Source of the DNA: an uncultured Clostridia bacterium
GTDB taxonomy: Bacteria > Bacillota > Clostridia > Monoglobales > Monoglobaceae
Direction of reading: 5' to 3'
NCBI GenBank assembly: GCA_934463175.1
Contig: CAKSIW010000032.1
Location: 1 to 27,858 of the forward strand
DNA: 27,858 bases
A program made the position numbers and the translations under genes. This document shows positions 16,300-24,309 of the stretch, piece after piece. The notes beneath the pieces were generated by a model. The model was not told the DNA's origin, did not search any database, and saw only the letters and a program-made list of their open reading frames with translations. Position 1 is the first letter of the stretch, and every line of letters starts with the position of its first letter.

Positions 16300-16860
16300 T
16301 TAATTCTTTATTTTTCCTGCGGAATCAAACAGCGGAAGCGGTGCAAGATATGTTATGTCATCGCGGTCAAGAGCGTCGCCCTCGGCAAGAACCGCCATTT
16401 TCCCGACAATGTTTCCGCCTGCCTTTTCAACAAGCGCACAGAGTGCATTCAAAGATTCACCCGTGCTGATGACATCGTCAACGATGAGCACCCGTTTTCC
16501 CTTCATTGCCGCAGCGTCATCGCCGTCAATGCAGAGAGTCTGGCTGTTTGCGGTTGTGATTGAGTTAACATTAACCGACACAACATCGTTCATATAAAGC
16601 TTTGCTGCCTTCCTTGCGAGAATATAGTTGTCAGCTTTTGTCTGGCGTGCCATTTCGTAAATCAGCGGAATGCCCTTGCTCTCAGCTGTGATCATGATGT
16701 CATATTCGGGCGCACGCTTCAAAAGCTCCTCTGCACATCTGACGGTCATTTCAACATCGCCGAACATTATGAACGCTCCTATGTATAAATCGTCCGCAAT
16801 TTTGCAAAGCTTCAGATCTCTTTTAAGCCCTGCAATTTCTATTTCATATGTTTTATTCAT
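16300..16860 (-). CDS. Purine-type phosphoribosyltransferase (adenine phosphoribosyltransferase-like)
   Basis: A 186-residue type I phosphoribosyltransferase. The PRPP-binding motif VLIVDDVISTGES lies at about residues 124-136 with the two acidic residues at 128-129. ITAESKGIPLIYEMA (about 57-71) is the adenine-type pyrophosphate loop region, and LARKAAK (81-87) matches the conserved RK segment of APRT/XPRT proteins. The family transfers phosphoribose from PRPP to a free purine base for salvage. Adenine is the likeliest base, but xanthine/guanine or a regulatory PRPP-sensing role is possible, because the N-terminal 50 residues differ from classical apt. A Shine-Dalgarno AGAAAGG lies at 16879-16873 (minus strand). 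It is monocistronic. Confidence 0.85.
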   Translation of the reverse strand: MNKTYEIEIAGLKRDLKLCKIADDLYIGAFIMFGDVEMTVRCAEELLKRAPEYDIMITAESKGIPLIYEMARQTKADNYILARKAAKLYMNDVVSVNVNSITTANSQTLCIDGDDAAAMKGKRVLIVDDVISTGESLNALCALVEKAGGNIVGKMAVLAEGDALDRDDITYLAPLPLFDSAGKIKN

Positions 16861-16908
16861 TCTTAATCATTGCCTTTCTGATATAATGTTTAATTGCACA
16901 CACTGTAT

Positions 16909-16937
16909 ATTATATATAGAAAAGATTTTTTTTGCAA
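16909..16937 (-). promoter_or_regulatory. Putative promoter of the phosphoribosyltransferase gene
   Basis: On the minus strand, TTGCAA (16937-16932), a 17-base spacer and TATAAT (16914-16909), about 50 bases upstream of the start codon. Confidence 0.68.
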
Positions 16938-17009
16938 GTCTTTTTTGCGAAAAATATGCAAAATTTTCAATAAAAGACAGAAACATCTGCTGCATGAAGG
17001 CGGACAGGG

Positions 17010-17795
17010 TCACAGACTGCTGCGCGGATTGCAGCCGAACTCCTTGACATATGCACGATAGAACGCGGAATACTCGGGGAATCCGGCTTCAATACTGGCG
17101 GGATTGAGTTTCATTCCGTCTGCGTGAAGCTCTTTCACGCGCATGAGTCTTTTGTGGGTTATATATCCGTTCACCGTGAGTCCTGTGGTGGCTTTGAAAA
17201 TTCTGCAAAGGTGATATTTAGATATGTAGAATTTGTCCGCAATGTCGTCAAGTGAAAGCGGAGAAGAAAGATTTTCTGTCAGATATTCCGTTATTCCTGC
17301 AATGAGCGGATTTTCGTCCGAGTCGTCGTCGAGTATGTCAATGCTGCTCAGAATGTGCAGAATTTCAATCAGAATACCCTGAAGCAGAGCTGCTGCACGC
17401 GGTGCTTCCTTGTGATATTTGTCAAACCTCAGAAAAGCGTCCTTCAATCCGGACTGCTCCAGCTGGCGGTATCCGATTTTGCTGTTCTTTCCAATCTTTT
17501 TTTCGGTGAACACTTTTTCATATTCGGGGCAGCCTGCCTTTGCGTAGAATTCAGGCTTAACGCTGAGCACCATTCTTTCGTACGGAGACATTGCTTTGTG
17601 CCTGACTCTGTGCATTTCGCTTCTACTGATGATGATGAGGTCAAAGGGCGAAAGAGGATATGTCACACCCTCGACAATATATTCACAGTTGCCGTTTATG
17701 TAAAGATACAATTCGTCACCGCTGTGATTGTGCAGCGGAAATTCGCTTTGCAGCGGACGCGATGACCTCGTATGGCGGAAATCGAATGCCGTCAT
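17010..17795 (-). CDS. AraC-family transcriptional regulator with cupin sensor domain
   Basis: A 261-residue regulator. Residues about 10-85 form a cupin/AraC-binding domain (HNHSGDELYLYINGNCEYIVEG, SPFDLIIISRSEMHRV), which in this family binds a sugar or sugar acid. Residues about 163-261 contain the double HTH: LSLDDIADKFYISKYHLCRIFKATTG, then ASIEAGFPEYSAFYRAYVKEFGCNP. The start at 17795 has a strong GGGAGGTGG just upstream. It is divergent from the six-gene uronate-type operon, and their 145-bp spacer holds a 21-bp-period direct repeat, so it is very probably the operon's activator, responding to a hexuronate or an intermediate. Confidence 0.93.
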   Translation of the reverse strand: MTAFDFRHTRSSRPLQSEFPLHNHSGDELYLYINGNCEYIVEGVTYPLSPFDLIIISRSEMHRVRHKAMSPYERMVLSVKPEFYAKAGCPEYEKVFTEKKIGKNSKIGYRQLEQSGLKDAFLRFDKYHKEAPRAAALLQGILIEILHILSSIDILDDDSDENPLIAGITEYLTENLSSPLSLDDIADKFYISKYHLCRIFKATTGLTVNGYITHKRLMRVKELHADGMKLNPASIEAGFPEYSAFYRAYVKEFGCNPRSSL

Positions 17796-17815
17796 AATCC
17801 CACCTCCCTGTTTTC

Positions 17816-17844
17816 AGTATATCATAAGTGAGCAATATTTGCAA
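17816..17844 (-). promoter_or_regulatory. Putative promoter of the AraC-family gene
   Basis: On the minus strand, TTGCAA (17844-17839), a 17-base spacer and TATACT (17821-17816). The -35 hexamer is itself a palindrome and is shared with the opposing promoter. Confidence 0.6.
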
Positions 17845-17861
17845 TGTTTTTGTCAATATTT
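17833..17861 (+). promoter_or_regulatory. Direct repeats at 21-bp period, candidate AraC-type operator
   Basis: CAATATTT occurs at 17833-17840 and again at 17854-17861. The 21-bp period (two helical turns, same face and orientation) is the classic layout of AraC-family half-sites. The repeats lie on the shared -35 element between the divergent promoters. Confidence 0.6.
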
Positions 17862-17866
17862 ATAAA
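17839..17866 (+). promoter_or_regulatory. Putative promoter of the uronate-type operon
   Basis: TTGCAA (17839-17844), a 16-base spacer and TATAAA (17861-17866). The sub-consensus -35 box fits an activator-dependent promoter. Confidence 0.55.
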
Positions 17867-17940
17867 TAAAAATGTTTCTTGTTGTGTTAGAATTAAGAAA
17901 AAGAAAAGTTTATGCCGCAGTCGGCAGAAGGGGAGATTTG

Positions 17941-18789
17941 ATGAGCTGGTTTATATTGTCGGGCTTTGCGGACGAGATTGCACCCGACCTGAAAACACAG
18001 ATTGAGGTTCTGAACAGGCTTGACATTCATTGGCTTGAAATGCGCGGAGTGAACGGAAAAAATGTTTCGGATTACACGCCCGAAGAAATGCGGGAAATCG
18101 GGAAACAGCTCGGCAGCGGCGGAATCCGCGTGTCGTCAATCGGGTCGCCGATTGGAAAAATCAATATATGTGACGGCTTTGATGAACACTTTGAAAAATT
18201 TAAAAACACGGTTGAGCTTGCAAAGGTTCTTGAGACGGAATACATAAGAATTTTCAGCTTTTTCATGCCAGAGGGTGAGAAACCCGAAAAATACCGTGAC
18301 GAGGTGCTCGGCAGAATGAGCCGATTTGTGAAATATGCGGAAAGAATGGGCATAACCCTTTTGCATGAGAATGAAAAAGGAATTTACGGTGATACCGCGC
18401 CAAGGTGTCTCGATATATTGGAAAGCATCGGAAGCGAGAGACTGCGCGCGGTTTTCGACCCTGCAAACTTTGTTCAGTGCGGTCAGAAAACATATCCCGA
18501 GGCATATGAAATGCTGAAGCCGTACATTTCGTATATGCATGTGAAGGACTCAAAGAAGGACGGTGAGGTTGTCCCGTCGGGTATGGGCGACGGCTGTGTC
18601 AGAGAAATATATAAGGCACTGGCACGGGACGGATATTGCGGATTTGCTTCGCTTGAACCGCATCTGACCAATTTTGTCGGGTTTTCCGAGCTTGAGGCAA
18701 GCGGTCATTTGGAAAGTCTGCCCGAAGGCGGTGAAAAATGCTTCACCGCGGCGGCAGAGGCAATCAGAAAAATTATTGCAGAGCTTTAA
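17941..18789 (+). CDS. Sugar phosphate isomerase/epimerase-type TIM barrel protein (first copy)
   Basis: A 282-residue protein of the xylose-isomerase-like/AP-endonuclease-2 TIM-barrel superfamily. Metal-site segments appear in barrel order: LLHENEKGIYGD (Glu near residue 143), VFDPANFVQCG (Asp near 173), YMHVKDSKKDGE (His near 200) and SLEPHLTNF (Glu near 238). Members epimerise, isomerise or, in some pathways, eliminate from keto-sugars using a divalent metal; the substrate here is unknown. The ATG at 17941 has AGAAGGGGAG ending 5 bases upstream; further-upstream in-frame starts lack a ribosome binding site. It is the first gene of the operon, with AGGAGG for uxuA following its stop. It shares little sequence with the second isomerase-fold protein at 21933. 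Confidence 0.85.
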   Translation: MSWFILSGFADEIAPDLKTQIEVLNRLDIHWLEMRGVNGKNVSDYTPEEMREIGKQLGSGGIRVSSIGSPIGKINICDGFDEHFEKFKNTVELAKVLETEYIRIFSFFMPEGEKPEKYRDEVLGRMSRFVKYAERMGITLLHENEKGIYGDTAPRCLDILESIGSERLRAVFDPANFVQCGQKTYPEAYEMLKPYISYMHVKDSKKDGEVVPSGMGDGCVREIYKALARDGYCGFASLEPHLTNFVGFSELEASGHLESLPEGGEKCFTAAAEAIRKIIAEL

Positions 18790-18804
18790 AAGGAGGACGT
18801 AAAC

Positions 18805-19851
18805 ATGGAAATGACATTCAGATGGTATGGTGCTGATGACCCTGTTACATTGGAAAAAATCAGACAGATACCGGGTGTTGAGGGAATTGTCAGCGCAATA
18901 TATGACGTTCCTGTCGGTGAAGTGTGGAGCATGGAAAAAATTCTTGCGCTGAAGGAGGAAATTGAGAGCTTTGGACTGCGGCTTTCGGCAATTGAGAGCG
19001 TGCCTGTTCATGAGGACATAAAGCTTGGAAAGCCGACTCGGGACAGGCTGATTGACAACTATTGCAAAACGGTCAGAAATCTCGGAAATGCGGGAATTGA
19101 TGTTGTATGCTACAATTTCATGCCTGTGTTTGACTGGACTCGGTCAGAGCTTGATCACAAGCTCAGTGACGGGTCGCGCGCGCTTGTGTTTGTCCGTGAA
19201 CAGGTGGAAAAAATGGATCCCGTGCGCGGTGAGCTTTCGCTTCCCGGGTGGGATTCAAGCTATACAAAGGAGGGGCTGCGTGCGCTGATGGAGGAATATA
19301 AGTCAGTCAGCGAGGAGGCTTTGTGGAATAATCTCAAATATTTCCTTGAACGTGTCGTGAGAACTGCGGAGGAGGCTGGCGTGAAAATGGCAATACACCC
19401 CGATGATCCGCCGTGGGGAATTTTCGGGCTTCCGAGAATCATCACGGGACGGGAAAGCCTTGAAAGGCTTGTCGGGCTTGTGGACAGCCCGAGCAACGGA
19501 ATTACGCTGTGCAGCGGTTCTCTCGGAGTGACAAGAAAGAATGATGTTGCGGAGATGATAAGGCATTTCGGGAAAATGGGGCGCATTCATTTTGCACATT
19601 GCAGAAATGTTCTGATAACGGAAGAAGGTTCGTTTGAGGAGGCGTCTCATCTCTCGGCAAAGGGCAGTCTTGACATGTATGAGATTATGAAGGCATATCA
19701 TGAGGTCGGATTTGACGGACCTGTGCGCCCCGACCATGGCAGAATGATTTGGGGCGAGACGGGAAAGCCGGGCTACGGTCTTTATGACAGGGCTTTGGGC
19801 GCGGTGTATCTGAACGGTCTTATTGAAGCAATTGAAAAGGAGGATAAATGA
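18805..19851 (+). CDS. uxuA: D-mannonate dehydratase
   Basis: A 348-residue UxuA, close to the length of Gram-positive members. It dehydrates D-mannonate to 2-keto-3-deoxy-D-gluconate, the last committed step of glucuronate breakdown. The start MEMTFRWYGADDPVTLEKIRQ is diagnostic. The metal and active-site segments are HPDDPP (about 198-203), CSGS (about 236-239), HFAHCRN (about 262-268) and VRPDHGR (about 307-313). The Shine-Dalgarno AAAGGAGG at about 18788-18796 is well spaced from the ATG at 18805. The stop TGA is one base before the start of the SDR gene, whose AAAAGGAGG lies inside the uxuA 3' end, so the pair is translationally linked. Confidence 0.97.
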   Translation: MEMTFRWYGADDPVTLEKIRQIPGVEGIVSAIYDVPVGEVWSMEKILALKEEIESFGLRLSAIESVPVHEDIKLGKPTRDRLIDNYCKTVRNLGNAGIDVVCYNFMPVFDWTRSELDHKLSDGSRALVFVREQVEKMDPVRGELSLPGWDSSYTKEGLRALMEEYKSVSEEALWNNLKYFLERVVRTAEEAGVKMAIHPDDPPWGIFGLPRIITGRESLERLVGLVDSPSNGITLCSGSLGVTRKNDVAEMIRHFGKMGRIHFAHCRNVLITEEGSFEEASHLSAKGSLDMYEIMKAYHEVGFDGPVRPDHGRMIWGETGKPGYGLYDRALGAVYLNGLIEAIEKEDK

Positions 19852-19852
19852 A

Positions 19853-20707
19853 ATGATTAAGTTACCGGAGGCTCTTGATTTGAACGGAAAAACTGCGGTT
19901 GTGACAGGCGGCGGCGGAGTTCTCTGCGGAATGTTTGCAAAGGCATTGGGCGCAAGGGGGGCAAATGTTGCGGTTCTTGATTTGAGACTTGAGGCGGCAG
20001 AGGCAGTTGCAGCGGAAATCGCGTCATGCGGCGGAAGTGCAAAGGGATATGCCGCAAATGTTTTGGATATTGAAATAATGAAGAATGTGCGCGATGAAAT
20101 TGAAAAGGATTTCGGAAAGTGCGATATTCTGATTAACGGTGCAGGCGGAAACAATCCCAAGGGGACAACAACAAAGGAATATCTTTATCCCGAGGATTTG
20201 AAGGGAGCGGATGAAATAACGACATTTTTCGACCTTGACCCTGACGGAATTTCGTTTGTTTTCAATCTGAACTTTCTCGGAACGCTCATTCCGACACAGG
20301 TTTTTGCAAGGGATATGGCAGAGACGGGCGGCTGCATTGTGAACATTTCGTCAATGAACGCTTTTTGTCCGCTCACAAAAATTCCGGCATACAGCGGAGC
20401 AAAGGCAGCTGTTTCAAACTTCACGCAATGGCTTGCGGTGCATTTCTCAAAGGTTGGCATACGCGTCAACGCAATTGCACCCGGATTTTTCATTACGAAT
20501 CAGAACAGGGGAATGCTGATCTGTGAGGACGGAAGCCTTTCGGCACGCGCGCAGAAGATTGTTTCGCAGACTCCGATGGAAAGATTCGGCGAGCCTGAAG
20601 AGCTGATTGGCGCACTTGAATTTTTGATTAACGAGTCTGCGGCGTCGTTTGTGAACGGGGTTGTTCTCCCTGTTGACGGCGGATTTGCCGCATATTCCGG
20701 CGTTTAA
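19853..20707 (+). CDS. uxuB: SDR-family D-mannonate oxidoreductase (fructuronate reductase, YjmF type)
   Basis: A 284-residue short-chain dehydrogenase. The Rossmann motif TGGGGVLCG lies near residues 18-26 with an aspartate at the end of the second strand (VAVLDLR, NAD-type). NGAGG is near 95, the catalytic Ser in NISSMNAF near 165 and YSGAK near 180-184. An insertion with EYLYPEDL and the NQNRGMLI loop match Bacillus YjmF-type proteins, which interconvert D-fructuronate and D-mannonate. The direct link to uxuA supports this over a generic SDR role. The ATG at 19853 has AAAAGGAGG at 19835-19843; the upstream in-frame TTG would place the Shine-Dalgarno inside the gene. A hairpin follows the stop. 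Confidence 0.88.
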   Translation: MIKLPEALDLNGKTAVVTGGGGVLCGMFAKALGARGANVAVLDLRLEAAEAVAAEIASCGGSAKGYAANVLDIEIMKNVRDEIEKDFGKCDILINGAGGNNPKGTTTKEYLYPEDLKGADEITTFFDLDPDGISFVFNLNFLGTLIPTQVFARDMAETGGCIVNISSMNAFCPLTKIPAYSGAKAAVSNFTQWLAVHFSKVGIRVNAIAPGFFITNQNRGMLICEDGSLSARAQKIVSQTPMERFGEPEELIGALEFLINESAASFVNGVVLPVDGGFAAYSGV

Positions 20708-20728
20708 CCTGATAGCTGACATCAGGTT
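20706..20728 (+). other. Intercistronic hairpin
   Basis: AACCTGAT (20706-20713) and ATCAGGTT (20721-20728) form a perfect 8-bp stem with a 7-base loop. There is no T-tract, so it is more likely an mRNA processing or stability element splitting uxuA/uxuB from the downstream genes than a full stop. Confidence 0.5.
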
Positions 20729-20768
20729 AAGGTTATAAATATTTATATTAAAGAAAGGATTTGAGATC

Positions 20769-21914
20769 ATGGTCAGATTTGGCGTAATCGGAATCGGAAA
20801 TATGGGACGCAGTCACATTGAGAAGTTTATGGGGGGCAGGGTTGAAGGCGCAGAGCTGACGGCGGTTTGCGACATTCGTGCGGACAGACTGCAATGGATG
20901 AATGACAACGGCTTTGACAAGCCAGCTCAGTTTGACAATGCGGACGCACTGATTGACAGCGGATTGGTTGACGCGGTTTTGATTGCAACACCGCACTATT
21001 TTCACCCGGCAATTGCAAAGGCGGCTTTTGAAAAAGGTCTGAATGTTCTGACGGAAAAGCCTGCGGGAGTATACACAAGGCAGGTTCGGGAAATGAATGA
21101 GGCGGCAAAGAAAAGCGGCAATGTTTTCGGAATTATGTATAATCAGAGAACAAATCCCGTTTATCAGAAGGTGCGCGAACTTGTGAAGAACGGCGAGGTC
21201 GGGACGATAAAACGTGCAATCTGGATAATCACAGATTGGTATCGTCCGCAGGCATATCACAATTCAAGCGAATGGCGTTCAACATGGAAGGATGAGGGCG
21301 GCGGAACACTGATTAACCAGTGCCCTCATCAGCTTGATTTGTGGTGGTGGATTTTGGGAATGCCTGAGAAAATCCGTTCATTTGTCGGTTTCGGCAAGCA
21401 CTATGACATTGAGGTTGAGGACGATGTGACGGCGTATATGGAATATGCAAACGGTGCGACAGGTTTGTTTGTGACATGCACCGCTGAGGTTCCGGGGACA
21501 AACAGACTCGAGATTTCGGGAACACGCGGAAGAATTGTTGTTGAGAAAAACGAAGTGACATTTAACCGCACAGTGATTGACGAGAGAGAGTTCAACAAGA
21601 TAAACAAAAAACAGTTCGGAAAGCCCGAGGTGTGGAAATGTGAGATTCCGATTGACCATTCAAAGAACATTCAGCATCTCGGGATTCTCCGCAACTTCAC
21701 AAACGCAATTGAGAAAGGAGAACCGCTTCTTGCTCCGGGAGAAGAAGGAATTTTCGGTCTGACAATATCAAATTCAATCCATATGTCGGCATGGCGCGAT
21801 GAGTGGGTTTATCCCGAAAAGCTTGATGAGGACTTGTTCTATGATATACTTCAGGAAAAAATTAAAAACTCAACATATGTTAAAAATGTTTCTGAGTGCG
21901 TAACAACCATATAG
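20769..21914 (+). CDS. Gfo/Idh/MocA-family oxidoreductase (first copy)
   Basis: A 381-residue NAD(P)-dependent sugar dehydrogenase. The Rossmann motif FGVIGIGNMGRSH lies at residues 4-16 and the conserved EKPAG, whose lysine is catalytic in the family, at about 96-100. A C-terminal alpha/beta domain carries GGGTLINQCPHQLDLWWW (about 177-194) with the family's active-site His. Members oxidise or reduce a ring or chain hydroxyl of cyclitols, sugars, uronates and glycosides. The Shine-Dalgarno AAAGAAAGG lies about 9 bases upstream. It lies between UxuB and a TIM-barrel isomerase-like protein, and its closest functional guess is formation or reduction of a keto-intermediate for that enzyme. The substrate is not determinable from sequence. 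Confidence 0.88.
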   Translation: MVRFGVIGIGNMGRSHIEKFMGGRVEGAELTAVCDIRADRLQWMNDNGFDKPAQFDNADALIDSGLVDAVLIATPHYFHPAIAKAAFEKGLNVLTEKPAGVYTRQVREMNEAAKKSGNVFGIMYNQRTNPVYQKVRELVKNGEVGTIKRAIWIITDWYRPQAYHNSSEWRSTWKDEGGGTLINQCPHQLDLWWWILGMPEKIRSFVGFGKHYDIEVEDDVTAYMEYANGATGLFVTCTAEVPGTNRLEISGTRGRIVVEKNEVTFNRTVIDEREFNKINKKQFGKPEVWKCEIPIDHSKNIQHLGILRNFTNAIEKGEPLLAPGEEGIFGLTISNSIHMSAWRDEWVYPEKLDEDLFYDILQEKIKNSTYVKNVSECVTTI

Positions 21915-21932
21915 CGCAGAGGAGGATATACA

Positions 21933-22700
21933 ATGAAAAAAGATATTTCAAAAATAGGCGCGCAGCTTTTCACGGTTCGGGAGTTTATGAAAACACCGCG
22001 GGATATTGCGGAGACGTTTAAGAAAATACGTGCAATCGGTTATGAGACGGTTCAGTTTTCGGGACAGCCGATCGGTGACGCGTCGGAGCTGAGGAAAATG
22101 GCGGACGATGCGGGAATCAAAATAGTGTGCACACACATACCGTATGACAGCTTTAAAAATAATCTTTCAAAGGTCATAAGCGACCACAAAATTTTGGGCG
22201 CAACGCACGCAGGACTCGGCATGATGCCTGAAAAATTCCGCAATTCAGAAGAAGGAGCCGTTGAGTTTGCAAAAGAGTTTGACGCCATTGCCCGGGAAAT
22301 GAAGGCGGAGGGCCTCGGGGTCACATATCATAACCATTGCATGGAATTTGCGAGGTTCGGCGGAAAGACTGTTATGGAGTTGCTCATGGAAAATTCGCAG
22401 TATTTTTCGTTCATGCTTGACACATACTGGGTTCAGGCAGGCGGAGCGGACGTTGCGGATTTCATCAGAAAGCATAAAGACAGGCTGGAGCTTGTGCATT
22501 TGAAGGATATGTGCATTGTCGGGAACAAGCAGGCAATGTGTGAGGTTTTGGAAGGAAATCTGAACTGGAACAGCATTTTGAATGAACTTGAAAGCTCAGA
22601 TGTGGAGTATGCATTTGTTGAACAGGACATTTGTGCGAGAGATCCGTTTGACTGCCTGAGGACAAGCTATGAAAATTTGAAAAAGCTTTTGGAGGATTGA
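21933..22700 (+). CDS. Sugar phosphate isomerase/epimerase-type TIM barrel protein (second copy)
   Basis: A 255-residue xylose-isomerase-like TIM barrel protein, nearer to IolE-type or short sugar-isomerase proteins than the first copy. Metal and substrate segments are VTYHNHCMEF (about 129-138), FMLDTYWVQAGG (about 159-170), LVHLKDM (about 187-193) and FVEQD (about 228-232). The YHNHxxEF plus DxYW pattern is common in partners of Gfo/Idh/MocA dehydrogenases. GAGGAGG at about 21920-21926 precedes the ATG at 21933. Its stop TGA lies 4 bp before the next gene's GTG, and the next gene's ribosome binding site is within its last codons, so the two proteins are likely made together and act on consecutive intermediates. 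Confidence 0.86.
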   Translation: MKKDISKIGAQLFTVREFMKTPRDIAETFKKIRAIGYETVQFSGQPIGDASELRKMADDAGIKIVCTHIPYDSFKNNLSKVISDHKILGATHAGLGMMPEKFRNSEEGAVEFAKEFDAIAREMKAEGLGVTYHNHCMEFARFGGKTVMELLMENSQYFSFMLDTYWVQAGGADVADFIRKHKDRLELVHLKDMCIVGNKQAMCEVLEGNLNWNSILNELESSDVEYAFVEQDICARDPFDCLRTSYENLKKLLED

Positions 22701-22704
22701 TACC

Positions 22705-23715
22705 GTGAAAACACAAAATGCGGTTATAATCGGATATGGTGCAATCGGACCCGTTCATGCGGCAGCTGTTTCTGCCTGCGCCTTTGCAGAGCTTTACGGA
22801 ATCTGTGACATTGACGCGGCAAGACTTGAAAAGGCGGAGAAGGAGCATGACTGCAAACTGTTTTCGGATTTTGATGAGGTTCTGAGAGACAAAAACACGG
22901 ACTGTGTGCACATTTGCACTCCGCACTTCCTTCATGCGGATATGATTGAGGCGGCACTTGCCGCAGGAAAACACGTGGTGGTTGAAAAGCCTGCTGCGAT
23001 GACTTCTGCGGAAATTGAGAGACTTCGCGTGTCGTGCCGCGGACGTGAAAAGGAAATATGCGCTGTGCTTCAAAATCGATTCAACCGCTGTGTCATAAAG
23101 ATGAAAGAAATAATCGCTTCGGGAAAATACGGAAAGGTTATCGGTGCAAGCGGCTTTTTGACATGGAAGAGAGATCGCAAATACTATGAAAGCGGTGCGT
23201 GGCGCGGCATATTGAGCACCGAGGGCGGCGGAGTGGTCATCAATCAGGCGGTTCATGTTCTGGATTTGCTCGAATATCTGTGCGGACACTGTGAGGAAAT
23301 CGAGGCGAGTATGTGCAACAGAACGCTGCGCGGCTGTATTGAGGCTGAGGACACTGCCGAGGCAATGCTGAAATGCAGCGGCGGTGCAAGAATTATATTT
23401 TACGCGACAAACGGGTATGCGGCATCGCCGCCGTTTGATATTGAAGTTCAGCTTGAGGGTGCTTCGCTGAAATATGTCGGAAAAAGGCTGTTTTTGTCAG
23501 ACAAAGAAAGCTTTGAGCTTATAGAGACAGATAAAGGTGCTCTTATCGGAAAAGCAAACTGGGGAGGAAGTCATGAAAGACTGATTTCAAATTTCTATTC
23601 ATCTTTGTGCGGTGAGGAAAAACCGTATACCGATATATGCGACGGGCTTAATGCTGCGCGTCTGGTTACGGGGTTATACAGCGCGGCGCAAAGCGGCGGG
23701 GCTGTCAGACTTTAA
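22705..23715 (+). CDS. Gfo/Idh/MocA-family oxidoreductase (second copy)
   Basis: A 336-residue dehydrogenase of the same family as the gene at 20769 but clearly diverged. The Rossmann motif VIIGYGAIGPVHA lies at about 6-18, the catalytic-lysine motif VVEKPAA at about 92-98, and GGGVVINQAVHVLDLLEYL, with the active-site His, at about 173-191. The start is GTG 22705, with GGAGG at 22691-22695 inside the end of the previous gene. Together with the second isomerase-like protein it forms a dehydrogenase/lyase- or epimerase-like pair. It is the last gene of the operon and is followed by a very strong terminator. No kdgK, kdgA, uxaC or transporter follows. Confidence 0.88.
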   Translation: MKTQNAVIIGYGAIGPVHAAAVSACAFAELYGICDIDAARLEKAEKEHDCKLFSDFDEVLRDKNTDCVHICTPHFLHADMIEAALAAGKHVVVEKPAAMTSAEIERLRVSCRGREKEICAVLQNRFNRCVIKMKEIIASGKYGKVIGASGFLTWKRDRKYYESGAWRGILSTEGGGVVINQAVHVLDLLEYLCGHCEEIEASMCNRTLRGCIEAEDTAEAMLKCSGGARIIFYATNGYAASPPFDIEVQLEGASLKYVGKRLFLSDKESFELIETDKGALIGKANWGGSHERLISNFYSSLCGEEKPYTDICDGLNAARLVTGLYSAAQSGGAVRL

Positions 23716-23720
23716 CACAT

Positions 23721-23760
23721 AAAACAAAGGAGGTTGGCTTCAGCCAACCTCCTTTGTTTT
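23721..23760. terminator. Very strong bidirectional terminator
   Basis: An 18-bp perfect stem (23721-23738 with 23743-23760) with a 4-base loop, T-rich on the right and A-rich on the left. It ends both the uronate-type operon (+) and the convergent flavin-reductase gene (-). Confidence 0.95.
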
Positions 23761-23761
23761 A

Positions 23762-24262
23762 TTATATTTCATAGCACGCTTCAATTTTCCCGAAATACAA
23801 GGTGTGCAAATCACCGCTCGGATACCATTTGTCAAGGATTTCCGAGGATACGGAATTATTGTTCATCGGAAGTCTCATAACCGTCCTGCATTCAAGAATG
23901 ATTCCGTGACAGCTGACGAATGGGGCTTCAACGGTCTTTGATTTGCCGAGAACGAGTCCGCAGTCTGCAATTTTGTCACAGTCACGTCCCGATTTGCTTC
24001 CGCAGTATGAAAGAGCCTCCTTCATTTCACTGCCGTACGGAAAGGTGACGGTGTAGGTGTCATGCTTATCGAGTGCTGCTTTTGAAAATCGGCTCTCGCG
24101 AACCAAGGCTTCAAAAACAGGCATTCCCCAGTCGAATGCAAAGCTTCCCCAGCCGATTGTCATTGTGTTTGCTTTGCTGCCGTCGTGAGTGGTCAGAAAA
24201 GCACCGCGCGGCAGAATTTCAATTGCTTTTTTGATATATTCTCCGTATTCCGAATTGGTCAT
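23762..24262 (-). CDS. Flavin reductase-like domain protein (FMN-binding split barrel)
   Basis: A 166-residue protein. FLTTHDGSKANTMTIGWGSFAFDWGMPVF (about 22-50) is the characteristic FMN-binding segment of the flavin-reductase-like family, followed by FSKAALDKHDTYTVTF and a C-terminal strand HTLYFGKIEACYEI. Clostridial members are annotated as flavin reductases or flavoredoxins, and the redox partner here is unknown. AAAGGAG (24277-24271, minus strand) is spaced 8 bases from the ATG. A perfect TATAAT lies at 24319-24314 within the end of gpsA, without a clear -35 box, so it may have a weak promoter or read through from the der operon. No metabolic link to the neighbouring operons is visible. 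Confidence 0.85.
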   Translation of the reverse strand: MTNSEYGEYIKKAIEILPRGAFLTTHDGSKANTMTIGWGSFAFDWGMPVFEALVRESRFSKAALDKHDTYTVTFPYGSEMKEALSYCGSKSGRDCDKIADCGLVLGKSKTVEAPFVSCHGIILECRTVMRLPMNNNSVSSEILDKWYPSGDLHTLYFGKIEACYEI

Positions 24263-24309
24263 ATGTCAAGCTCCTTTCAAGCTTCCTGATTCCGTCATCA
24301 GGCGTTTGG

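Noticed and set aside
20706..24302. Similar CCTGAT/ATCAGG hairpins at 20706-20728 and 24285-24302 as a mobile repeat family
   Set aside because: Only 6-8 bp stems match, the loops and flanks differ and no third copy was noticed; chance is likely.
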